Positions 57,191 through 64,000 of a stretch of 64,000 nt of DNA are shown here, piece by piece. Origin of the DNA: Jeotgalibacillus alimentarius (lineage in GTDB: Bacteria; Bacillota; Bacilli; Bacillales; Jeotgalibacillaceae); the NCBI RefSeq assembly GCF_000829445.1, contig NZ_JXRQ01000015.1, forward strand, positions 408,127-472,126, given 5' to 3'. Numbering within the stretch: position 1 is the first letter of the stretch; every line of letters starts with the position of its first letter. Both the position numbers and the translations under genes were made by a program. The notes under the pieces are model-generated. The model saw only the letters and a program-made list of their open reading frames with translations, searched no databases and had not been told where the DNA came from.

Positions 57191-57248
57191 TTCTATTTTG
57201 AAGGTGTAATTATACAGGTTTAAAAATAATCGAACGAGGTGACCATCC

Positions 57249-58802
57249 ATGCTTGGTAAAGAAGAAATGCACGATCAGGAAATGATCGTTGTACTGGATT
57301 TTGGTAGTCAATATAATCAGTTAATCACACGCCGTATCCGTGAGTTCGGTGTATATAGTGAGTTGCATCCGCACACGATTACTGCTGAAGAAATTAAAGA
57401 GCTGAACCCTTCAGGTATTATTTTCTCAGGCGGCCCAAATTCTGTTTATGATGAGAATTCGTTCCGTGCAGATGAGCGGATTTTTGATCTTGGCATCCCG
57501 GTACTTGGTATCTGTTATGGTATGCAGCTGATGACGATGCACTTTGGCGGAAAAGTTGAAAAAGCGAAAAACCGTGAATATGGTAAAGCTGATATTCAGG
57601 TGCAGGAAGCTAAAGGTCTATTTAAAGATCTGCCTTTAACACAGACAGTATGGATGAGTCATGGAGATCTTGTTGTCGAGGCGCCGCCTTCTTTTGACGT
57701 TGTTGCAACAAACCCTTCATGCCCGGTTGCATCAATAAGCAATGAAGAACAGAAATTATATGCAGTTCAGTTCCACCCTGAAGTACGTCATTCAGAATAT
57801 GGAAATGACATGCTGAGAAACTTTGTATTTGATGCATGTGGCTGCACGGGTGACTGGTCAATGGAGAACTTTATTGAAATTGAACTCGAGAAGATCCGCC
57901 AGGAAGTCGGCGATCGTCAAGTGCTTTGTGCACTGAGTGGCGGGGTTGACTCTTCAGTCGTAGCTGTACTGATTCATAAAGCAATCGGTGATCAGCTGAC
58001 ATGTATCTTTGTAGACCACGGCCTTCTTCGTAAAGGTGAAGCGGACAACGTAATGAAGACTTTTGCTGACGGCTTCAACATGAACGTGATTAAAGTGGAT
58101 GCACAGGACCGTTTCTTAAATAAGCTGAAAGGTGTATCTGATCCTGAGCAGAAACGTAAAATTATCGGGAATGAATTCATCTATGTATTTGATGATGAAG
58201 CAACAAAGCTTGATGGTATTGACTTCCTTGCTCAGGGGACGCTGTATACAGATATCATCGAAAGTGGTACAGCAACTGCGCAGACAATCAAGTCACACCA
58301 CAATGTAGGCGGTCTGCCTGAGGACATGCAGTTCAAACTGATTGAACCGCTTAACACGCTTTTCAAAGACGAAGTGCGTGCACTTGGAAGTGAGCTGGGC
58401 ATTCCTGATGAGATTGTATGGCGTCAGCCGTTCCCGGGGCCAGGCCTTGGAATCCGCGTACTCGGTGAGATCACTGAAGAAAAGCTTGAAATCGTACGGG
58501 AATCAGATCATATTCTGCGTGAAGAAATTAAAAAAGCAGGACTTGACCGTGATATCTGGCAGTACTTCACTGTATTGCCTGATATCAGAAGTGTTGGTGT
58601 GATGGGCGATGCGAGAACATATGATTATGCGATCGGTATCCGCGCGGTAACATCAATTGACGGAATGACATCTGACTGGGCAAGAATCCCATGGGATGTA
58701 CTTGAGAAGATCTCAGTCCGTCTGGTAAACGAAGTCAACTCGATTAACCGCGTACTGTATGATGTGACGAGTAAGCCACCAAGTACAATCGAGTGGGAAT
58801 AA
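57249..58802 (+). CDS. guaA: GuaA, GMP synthase (glutamine-hydrolysing)
   Basis: The 517-residue protein has a class I glutamine amidotransferase domain (residues 10-200; GICYGMQLM with the nucleophile cysteine, [12 protein letters not shown]), an ATP pyrophosphatase domain ([14 protein letters not shown], near 225) and the GMP-synthase C-terminal dimer domain ([20 protein letters not shown], and PPSTIEWE at the end). It aminates XMP to GMP. GAGGTG lies nine bases before the ATG. It is controlled by the upstream guanine riboswitch. Confidence 0.97.
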   Translation: MLGKEEMHDQEMIVVLDFGSQYNQLITRRIREFGVYSELHPHTITAEEIKELNPSGIIFSGGPNSVYDENSFRADERIFDLGIPVLGICYGMQLMTMHFGGKVEKAKNREYGKADIQVQEAKGLFKDLPLTQTVWMSHGDLVVEAPPSFDVVATNPSCPVASISNEEQKLYAVQFHPEVRHSEYGNDMLRNFVFDACGCTGDWSMENFIEIELEKIRQEVGDRQVLCALSGGVDSSVVAVLIHKAIGDQLTCIFVDHGLLRKGEADNVMKTFADGFNMNVIKVDAQDRFLNKLKGVSDPEQKRKIIGNEFIYVFDDEATKLDGIDFLAQGTLYTDIIESGTATAQTIKSHHNVGGLPEDMQFKLIEPLNTLFKDEVRALGSELGIPDEIVWRQPFPGPGLGIRVLGEITEEKLEIVRESDHILREEIKKAGLDRDIWQYFTVLPDIRSVGVMGDARTYDYAIGIRAVTSIDGMTSDWARIPWDVLEKISVRLVNEVNSINRVLYDVTSKPPSTIEWE

Positions 58803-58846
58803 CGAATATTACCATAAAAATTATTTAATAATGTTCGTATTTTGTA

Positions 58847-58875
58847 TTGACGCTTCTATCATGCATTGATACAAT
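58847..58875 (+). promoter_or_regulatory. Sigma-A promoter of the pbuG leader
   Basis: TTGACG (58847-58852), 17 bp, TACAAT (58870-58875), about 20 bp before the aptamer. Confidence 0.75.
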
Positions 58876-58895
58876 ACAATCATTAATTAAATACT

Positions 58896-58969
58896 TTTCG
58901 TCGTATAACGTCGGGGATATGGCCCGAAAGTCTCTACCAAGCTACCGTAAATAGCTTGACTACGCAGGT
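58896..58969 (+). ncRNA. Guanine-type purine riboswitch upstream of pbuG
   Basis: The purine core is complete: CGTCGTATAACGTCGGGG, ATATGGCCCGAAAGTCTC, TACCAAGCTACCGTAAATAG, CTTGACTACGCAGG. C in GACTACG marks guanine/hypoxanthine specificity. Confidence 0.95.
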
Positions 58970-59010
58970 TTTTTAAAAGTTCAATTTGAACTTTTTTCAA
59001 TCCTTTTAGT

Positions 59011-59048
59011 CATCCCTGAACGACGAGTGTGCGTTCAGGGATTTTTTT
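59011..59048 (+). terminator. Guanine-controlled terminator before pbuG
   Basis: ATCCCTGAACG and CGTTCAGGGAT form a perfect stem followed by six more T. Confidence 0.88.
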
Positions 59049-59081
59049 CGTTATACTTCGTATTTTTCGGAGGGAACAGTA

Positions 59082-60419
59082 GTGAAGAAGTATTTTCAGT
59101 TTGAAGAATTAAACACTAACTATAAGCGTGAATTCATTGGGGGATTAACAACATTTCTTGCGATGGCCTACATTCTTGTTGTTAACCCGCTGACGTTAAC
59201 GTTAGTAGATGTTGAAGGTCTGCCTGATGCTATGCGTATGGATTATGGTGCTGTATTCGTAGCTACTGCGCTTGCAGCGGCAATCGGCTCACTTGTTATG
59301 GGGGTACTTGCAAGGTATCCGATCGCACTTGCACCTGGTATGGGGTTAAATGCATTTTTCGCTTACTCTGTTATTCTGACACAGGAAATTCCGTGGCAGA
59401 CCGCTTTAACAGGCGTTTTATTTTCAGGACTTATTTTTATGGTATTAACTGTTACAGGTGTACGTGAGAGAATCATCAACGCGATTCCGAATGAATTAAA
59501 ATTCGCGGTGGGAGCAGGTATCGGGCTCTTCATTACTTTTGTTGGTTTTCAAAATGCAGGAATTATCGTCGGAAACGATGCAACACTTGTTGCGCTTGGT
59601 GATCTGACAAATGGGAATACACTTCTTGCTGTGTTCGGTATTTTTATTACTGTTATTTTAATGACTCGTAAAATTAAAGGTGGTATTTTCTACGGAATTG
59701 TCATTACGGCAATTGTGGGGATGGTTGTTGGACTGATTGACCGTCCGAGCGGCGTCATTGATCCGACACCGCCAAGTCTTGCGCCAACTTTCGGTGCTGC
59801 ACTTGAACCGATTTTCTCAAGCCCGGGAGACCTTTTCACTGTACAGTTACTGGTTGTTATTTTAACTTTCCTATTCGTAGACTTCTTTGATACCGCAGGA
59901 ACACTTGTAGCGGTTACAAATCAGGCAGGTTTAATGAAAGACGGCAAGCTGCCGCGTGCAAATCGTGCACTGTTTGCAGATTCAACTGCAACGGTGTTCG
60001 GTGCAGTACTTGGAACATCTACAACAACTTCTTATATTGAATCATCAGCAGGTGTCGCAGCGGGTGCTAAAACAGGTTTTGCTTCAGTTGTTACAGCAGC
60101 ACTCTTTGTATTATCTATTTTCTTCTTTCCGCTGCTGGAAGTCATCACAAGTGCTGTAACAGCACCAGCTCTTATCATCGTAGGGGTACTGATGGTTTCA
60201 GCGCTCGGTAAAATTGATTGGACACGCTTTGAGATTGCAGTCCCAGCCTTTCTAACGATCATCACAATGCCGCTGACATACAGTATTGCTTCCGGTATTG
60301 CGATTGGGTTTATCTTCTATCCGATTACGATGCTAGTAATGGGGAGAGGTAAGCAGATTCATCCCGTTATGTACGGGCTATTTGTAATCTTTGTGCTTTA
60401 CTTCATCTTTTTATCGTAA
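59082..60419 (+). CDS. pbuG: PbuG, guanine/hypoxanthine permease
   Basis: The 445-residue protein belongs to the AzgA-type purine permeases: TTFLAMAYILVVNP (near 23-36), ALAPGMGLNAFFAYSVIL (near 83-100), FLFVDFFDTAGTLVAVTNQA (near 262-281) and TSTTTSYIESSAGVAAGAKT (near 310-329). About twelve membrane helices are predicted. The start is GTG with GGAGGG before it. The order guaA-pbuG and the guanine riboswitch match B. subtilis. Confidence 0.93.
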   Translation: MKKYFQFEELNTNYKREFIGGLTTFLAMAYILVVNPLTLTLVDVEGLPDAMRMDYGAVFVATALAAAIGSLVMGVLARYPIALAPGMGLNAFFAYSVILTQEIPWQTALTGVLFSGLIFMVLTVTGVRERIINAIPNELKFAVGAGIGLFITFVGFQNAGIIVGNDATLVALGDLTNGNTLLAVFGIFITVILMTRKIKGGIFYGIVITAIVGMVVGLIDRPSGVIDPTPPSLAPTFGAALEPIFSSPGDLFTVQLLVVILTFLFVDFFDTAGTLVAVTNQAGLMKDGKLPRANRALFADSTATVFGAVLGTSTTTSYIESSAGVAAGAKTGFASVVTAALFVLSIFFFPLLEVITSAVTAPALIIVGVLMVSALGKIDWTRFEIAVPAFLTIITMPLTYSIASGIAIGFIFYPITMLVMGRGKQIHPVMYGLFVIFVLYFIFLS

Positions 60420-60425
60420 TATGCT

Positions 60426-60462
60426 AAAAGAGCTGTTCCGGTTCATGCGGACAGCTCTTTTT
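60426..60462 (+). terminator. Terminator of pbuG
   Basis: AAAAGAGCTGT and ACAGCTCTTTTT stem about 7 bp after the stop. Confidence 0.85.
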
Positions 60463-60499
60463 CAATGAGTAAATAAAAAAACAGGCGGATGTGATAGAC

Positions 60500-61336
60500 A
60501 TGAGCTATATTGTAAAGAAAATACTGAATAATAATGTGTTAATTGCTGAATTAAATAGCTCAGAAGTCGTCATGATCGGCAAAGGAATCGGCTTCAAGCG
60601 GCAGACGCAATCTACCATCAGTGAACAGGAAGTTGAGAAACTCTTTGTATTACGTGATGAAAAAGAGCAGGATCAGTTCAAGAAACTGCTTCCATACGTA
60701 GAGGAAGATCTGCTGAAGGTCATTATTTCTTCTATAGAATTAATACGTGAACGGACAAAATCATTTTTAAATGAACATATTCATGTGGCGCTGACAGATC
60801 ACCTTGTATTCGCAGTCAACAGATTAATGAGAGGGATGTCGATATCCAATCCTTTCTTATTAGAGACGAAAGCGCTTTACCCTTATGAGTATGAGGTTGC
60901 AAAAGAAGTGGTGCAGTTGATTAATGACAGAGCCAATATTTATCTTCCTGAAGGTGAAATCGGTTTTATTGCGCTTCACATTCATAGTGCTATGGTGAAC
61001 CGTAATGTTCATGAAGTGAATTCGCATTCCCAACTGATCGGGCGTCTTGTCCAATTAATCGAATCACAATTTGACGTACAGCTTGATAAGGAAAGCATTG
61101 ATTATATGAGACTCGTCAGACACCTGCGATACACGATAGAGCGGGTTGTCAGGGGAGAAAAGGTGGATGAACCGGAAAAAATCGCTTTGCTATTGAAAGC
61201 TGAATATCCGATGTGCTATAATCTCTCATGGAAACTGATTAAGATTATGCAGCAAACATTAAAAAAACCTGTCTATGAAGCAGAAGCAGTCTATCTGACC
61301 ATGCATCTGCAGCGTATTCAGAACAAAATGAAATAA
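60500..61336 (+). CDS. glcT: GlcT, BglG-family transcriptional antiterminator
   Basis: The 278-residue protein has the N-terminal RNA-binding CAT domain (YIVKKILNNNVLIAELNSSE, VMIGKGIGFKRQTQSTISEQ) and two PRD domains with conserved histidines (HIHVALTDHLVFAVNRLMRG near 100; EIGFIALHIHSAMVNR near 156; YLTMHLQRIQNKMK at the end). GlcT binds the RAT element in the ptsG leader and prevents termination when glucose is present; PtsG phosphorylates it otherwise. ptsG follows directly. Confidence 0.93.
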   Translation: MSYIVKKILNNNVLIAELNSSEVVMIGKGIGFKRQTQSTISEQEVEKLFVLRDEKEQDQFKKLLPYVEEDLLKVIISSIELIRERTKSFLNEHIHVALTDHLVFAVNRLMRGMSISNPFLLETKALYPYEYEVAKEVVQLINDRANIYLPEGEIGFIALHIHSAMVNRNVHEVNSHSQLIGRLVQLIESQFDVQLDKESIDYMRLVRHLRYTIERVVRGEKVDEPEKIALLLKAEYPMCYNLSWKLIKIMQQTLKKPVYEAEAVYLTMHLQRIQNKMK

Positions 61337-61344
61337 TACATTTT

Positions 61345-61375
61345 ACGTGTTACTGATACGATCAGGCATGAGTAA
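61345..61375 (+). promoter_or_regulatory. RAT element (GlcT-binding antiterminator) of ptsG
   Basis: The stretch ACGTGTTACTGATACGATCA plus GGCATGAGT is nearly the same as the RAT of B. subtilis ptsG. It overlaps the 5' arm of the terminator that follows. Confidence 0.85.
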
Positions 61376-61445
61376 ATGAAGAACGTCCCGAATAACGGGA
61401 TACGTGTACCTTCACGTATGTTCTTTCTTTACTCATGCCTTTTTG
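61364..61445 (+). terminator. GlcT-controlled terminator before ptsG
   Basis: AGGCATGAGTAAA pairs with TTTACTCATGCCT, and an inner GAAGAAC/GTTCTTTC stem extends it; five T follow. Confidence 0.88.
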
Positions 61446-61477
61446 TTTGCTGTATAAAAGAAAAAGGAGGAAATCAT

Positions 61478-63550
61478 ATGTTTAAGAAGTTTTTTGGTCA
61501 GCTTCAGAAAATTGGTAAAGCACTTATGCTTCCAGTTGCGATTCTGCCGGCAGCCGGTTTGCTTTTAGCATTCGGTAACGCCCTGCAGAATGAAACGTTG
61601 ACAAACCTTGCGCCATTCCTGACAAACGACTGGATTGTCATGATCGCAAGTGTCATGCAAAACTCAGGCGGAATCGTTTTTGATAACCTTCCGTTATTAT
61701 TCGCAGTAGGGGTAGCCATCGGGCTCGCTGGCGGTGACGGGGTTGCCGGTCTTGCAGCGATCGTAGGTTATCTGATTATGAATGCAACACTCGGTACAGC
61801 ACTTGGTATTGAAATGAGTGATGTAACCGGTGAGGGAGTTGATCCTGCATATACATTAATGCTTGGGATCCCGACACTGTCATCAGGTGTATTCGGCGGA
61901 ATTATCGTAGGGGCGCTGGCTGCTTATATGTATAACCGCTTCTATAATATTGAACTGCCAACGTACCTTGGCTTCTTTGCCGGTAAGCGTTTCGTTCCAA
62001 TTGCAACAGCAGCATCTGCAGTTGTGCTTGGACTGTTAATGATTGTTGTATGGCCTCCTATTCAGGAAGGGCTTAACTTCTTCTCACACATCATGCTGAA
62101 TACAAACCTTGCTGTATCGGCATTTGTTTTTGGTGTCATTGAACGTGCACTGATTCCATTTGGATTACACCATATTTTCTATACGCCTTTCTGGTTTGAG
62201 TTTGGTACTTATATCAATGCTGCCGGTGAAACTGTGCGTGGTGACAATTACATCTTCCAGGCACAGATTCTTGATGGCGTTCAGGATTTAACTGCCGGTA
62301 CATTCATGACCGGTAAATATCCATTCATGATGTTTGGTCTTCCGGCTGCAGCACTGGCAATTTATCATGAAGCACGACCTGAAAAGAAGAAGCTTGTTGC
62401 AGGAATCATGGGTTCAGCTGCCCTGACATCATTCCTGACTGGTATTACTGAACCAATCGAATTTGCTTTCCTGTTCGTTGCACCTATTCTGTTTGCGGTG
62501 CACACAGTATTTGCAGGTCTTTCATTCCTGACAATGCACCTGCTTGACGTAAAAATCGGTATGACATTCTCTGGCGGTCTGATTGACTTTCTTCTATTTG
62601 GTGTATTAAACCCTCAGACAAACTGGTGGTTAGTATTACCTGTAGGGGCAGTATTCGCAGTAATTTACTACTTCGGATTCCGTTTTGCAATCCGTAAGTT
62701 CAACCTGGCAACACCAGGACGTGAAAAAGAAGAAGATGGCGATGAAAACCCTCGTGCAGCTTCTTCGAAATCAGATTTACCACATGACATCTTAGATGCG
62801 ATGGGTGGAGCTTCAAATATTTCAAATCTTGATGCCTGCATTACGCGCCTGCGTATACAGGTTAACGAACCATCGAAAGTGAACAAGAAAGAACTGAAAC
62901 ATCTGGGTGCTTCCGGGGTACTGGAGATCGGAAACAATATTCAGGCGATTTTCGGTCCGCGTTCTGACAGCTTAAAACATCAGATGAAAGATATTATGGA
63001 AGGTAAGACACCTCGTCCGGTTAAAGTTGATGCTGAAAAAGAAGTATCAAAAGAAATTGAAGAAACAGCAGCAACGGCAATTCAGAATGACCAGGCAGTC
63101 TTACAGGACATTATCTCACCATTGAACGGTGAAGCCGTATCGATTACTGAAGTGCCGGATCAGGTATTCTCAGGCAAAATGATGGGAGATGGATTTGCCA
63201 TCAACCCGTCAGATGGAATTGTGCATGCGCCGGTAAACGGGAAAATCGTAAACGTTTCTCCAACGAAGCATGCGATTGGTATTGAATCTGAGCATGGTCA
63301 GGAAATCCTGATTCACTTTGGAATTGATACAGTTAAATTGAACGGTGAAGGCTTTACTGTACATGTAAATGAAGGAGACCAGGTGAAAGCAGGAGACTTG
63401 CTGCTTGAAGCAGATCTTGAGAAGATAAAAGATCAGGTTCCTTCTATTATGACCCCAATCGTATTTACGAACTTAATGAATGGTGAAACAGTAGAAGTTA
63501 AAAAGACAAGAGTCAGCAGAGGTGACACTTCTATTATTGAAGTGAAGTAA
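61478..63550 (+). CDS. ptsG: PtsG, glucose-specific PTS enzyme IICBA
   Basis: Starting at ATG 61478 (AAAGGAGG upstream) the protein has 690 residues. The EIIC domain covers residues 1-410 ([40 protein letters not shown]). The EIIB domain follows, with the phospho-cysteine in [13 protein letters not shown] (near 448). The EIIA domain is at the C-terminus, with the phospho-histidine in [17 protein letters not shown] (near 612). It imports and phosphorylates glucose and also phosphorylates GlcT. The longer open frame lies in the leader terminator and is not translated. Confidence 0.95.
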   Translation: MFKKFFGQLQKIGKALMLPVAILPAAGLLLAFGNALQNETLTNLAPFLTNDWIVMIASVMQNSGGIVFDNLPLLFAVGVAIGLAGGDGVAGLAAIVGYLIMNATLGTALGIEMSDVTGEGVDPAYTLMLGIPTLSSGVFGGIIVGALAAYMYNRFYNIELPTYLGFFAGKRFVPIATAASAVVLGLLMIVVWPPIQEGLNFFSHIMLNTNLAVSAFVFGVIERALIPFGLHHIFYTPFWFEFGTYINAAGETVRGDNYIFQAQILDGVQDLTAGTFMTGKYPFMMFGLPAAALAIYHEARPEKKKLVAGIMGSAALTSFLTGITEPIEFAFLFVAPILFAVHTVFAGLSFLTMHLLDVKIGMTFSGGLIDFLLFGVLNPQTNWWLVLPVGAVFAVIYYFGFRFAIRKFNLATPGREKEEDGDENPRAASSKSDLPHDILDAMGGASNISNLDACITRLRIQVNEPSKVNKKELKHLGASGVLEIGNNIQAIFGPRSDSLKHQMKDIMEGKTPRPVKVDAEKEVSKEIEETAATAIQNDQAVLQDIISPLNGEAVSITEVPDQVFSGKMMGDGFAINPSDGIVHAPVNGKIVNVSPTKHAIGIESEHGQEILIHFGIDTVKLNGEGFTVHVNEGDQVKAGDLLLEADLEKIKDQVPSIMTPIVFTNLMNGETVEVKKTRVSRGDTSIIEVK

Positions 63551-63558
63551 GCCTGGAT

Positions 63559-63593
63559 CCCGTCGCAGCCCTGTGCTGCAACGGGGTTTTTTA
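63559..63593 (+). terminator. Terminator of ptsG
   Basis: CCCGT-C-GCAG and CTGC-A-ACGGGG stem followed by six T. Confidence 0.85.
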
Positions 63594-63831
63594 TTGCAGA
63601 AAAATCTGCTAAGTAATTTTGTGAAAAATCTTTGTGGAAAGTATTGAAATATTCAGAATAAAATTATATAATTGAAATGCTCTTAAAGGATTGACTCATT
63701 TTATGGAGGTGTGATAGATTAGTAAAGTTCTCTTTTGAAGAGGCGTACATTTTGTAATGATCGCTAAGGCTTTTTTCTTTTCTCTTTTAATTCGCTTTGG
63801 CAAAAGAAATTAAAAAAGTTTTTAAAAAGAC

Positions 63832-63991
63832 TTTACAAACTATCAGAAGCCATGCTATGATAATCAAGTCGCTTACGAGAGCGGCACTTCGCTAAGAAGT
63901 GATTGAACCTTGAAAACTAAACAACCAAACGTCAACGTTTTAAGATTTTAAGTCTTTTTCGAACAAAAAAGACAATGAGCTTTTCAAACAC
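63832..63991 (+). promoter_or_regulatory. Ribosomal RNA operon promoter and 16S leader
   Basis: TTTACA (63832-63837), 18 bp, TATGAT (63856-63861) form a promoter. The transcript leader has ACTTCGCTAAGAAGT-type hairpins and the segment TGAACCTTGAAAACTAAACA, typical of Bacillales rRNA leaders and spacers. No protein-coding frame with a ribosome site is seen between ptsG and here. Confidence 0.75.
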
Positions 63992-64000
63992 TTTACGGAG
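63992..64000 (+). rRNA. First bases of a 16S rRNA gene (cut by window end)
   Basis: TTTACGGAG resembles the 5' end of mature Bacillus 16S rRNA (TTTATCGGAGAG...). Only nine bases are visible, so the call depends on the rRNA-type leader before it. Confidence 0.5.

Noticed and set aside
61376..61477. Longer N-terminus of PtsG
   Set aside because: The added codons lie in the RAT/terminator hairpin; ATG 61478 has AAAGGAGG and matches the family start.
1..64000. Prophage or integrated island
   Set aside because: No integrase, transposase, phage structural gene, tRNA-flanked att repeats or sharp composition change was seen; the window reads as ordinary core chromosome with dispersed small repeats.

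Overview
The window looks like chromosomal DNA from a moderately low-GC, endospore-forming Gram-positive bacterium of the Bacillales. The evidence is a cotJABC spore-coat operon, a YtvA blue-light receptor, sigma-E, sigma-G and sigma-B type promoters, LexA boxes of the Bacillus type, and the B. subtilis-like order yeaC-yeaD-yebA-guaA-pbuG followed by glcT-ptsG. A Planococcaceae/Jeotgalibacillus-like relative is my best guess, but the genus is inference only. Strong AGGAGG ribosome sites, ATGA/GTGA overlaps and Rho-independent terminators are pervasive.

Layout. 1-2.5 kb: end of an oxidoreductase gene, cotJABC (minus) with two 116-bp structured repeats inside it, small membrane genes, and a deletion scar joining the 3' ends of an htpX-like and a formate/nitrite-transporter gene. 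2.7-8 kb: cation efflux protein, FAD monooxygenase, then a cell-wall anchored two-repeat protein beside a class F-like sortase. 8-13 kb: a 21-bp periodic array, then a TetR regulator divergent from an MMPL exporter and a YhgE-like secreted partner. 12.9-19 kb: ytvA, an SOS-controlled small gene, two MerR regulators with elongated promoters, an SRPBCC protein, and a SAM-riboswitch-controlled NhaC-family transporter. 19-23.3 kb: a cobalamin riboswitch in front of a class I ribonucleotide reductase plus flavodoxin. 23.4-27.4 kb: ion channel, EcsC protein, C45 acyltransferase-like protein, phosphotransferase.

27.7-33.3 kb is the most striking metabolic block. A TPP riboswitch precedes lipM-lipA (lipoate assembly), and a second TPP riboswitch precedes tenA-thiM-thiD-thiE-thiW (thiamine salvage). 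This suggests joint control of two cofactors of the 2-oxoacid dehydrogenases. 33.4-44.4 kb holds a PAS histidine kinase, a Fic protein with a tiny overlapping upstream gene, an M48 protease fused to ankyrin repeats, an SCP2 protein behind a FadR-like operator, an SOS-controlled YolD protein, transporters, and a PadR/HAAS pair with twin operators. 44.5-48.9 kb carries two further RsbR-type STAS proteins (with YtvA, three in the window), interleaved with stress and sporulation promoters. 49-51.9 kb is an NAD salvage operon (pncA-pncB-nadE). 52.2-63.6 kb is yeaC-yeaD-yebA, guaA and pbuG (each behind a guanine riboswitch), glcT and ptsG. The window ends in the promoter and leader of an rRNA operon.

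A MITE-like repeat family (about 200 bp full length, about 75 bp when internally deleted) recurs at 17.5, 39.2, 40.3, 44.4, 56.7 and 57.0 kb. Several copies are flanked by 9-bp direct repeats, and one copy sits inside the expression platform of the guaA riboswitch.
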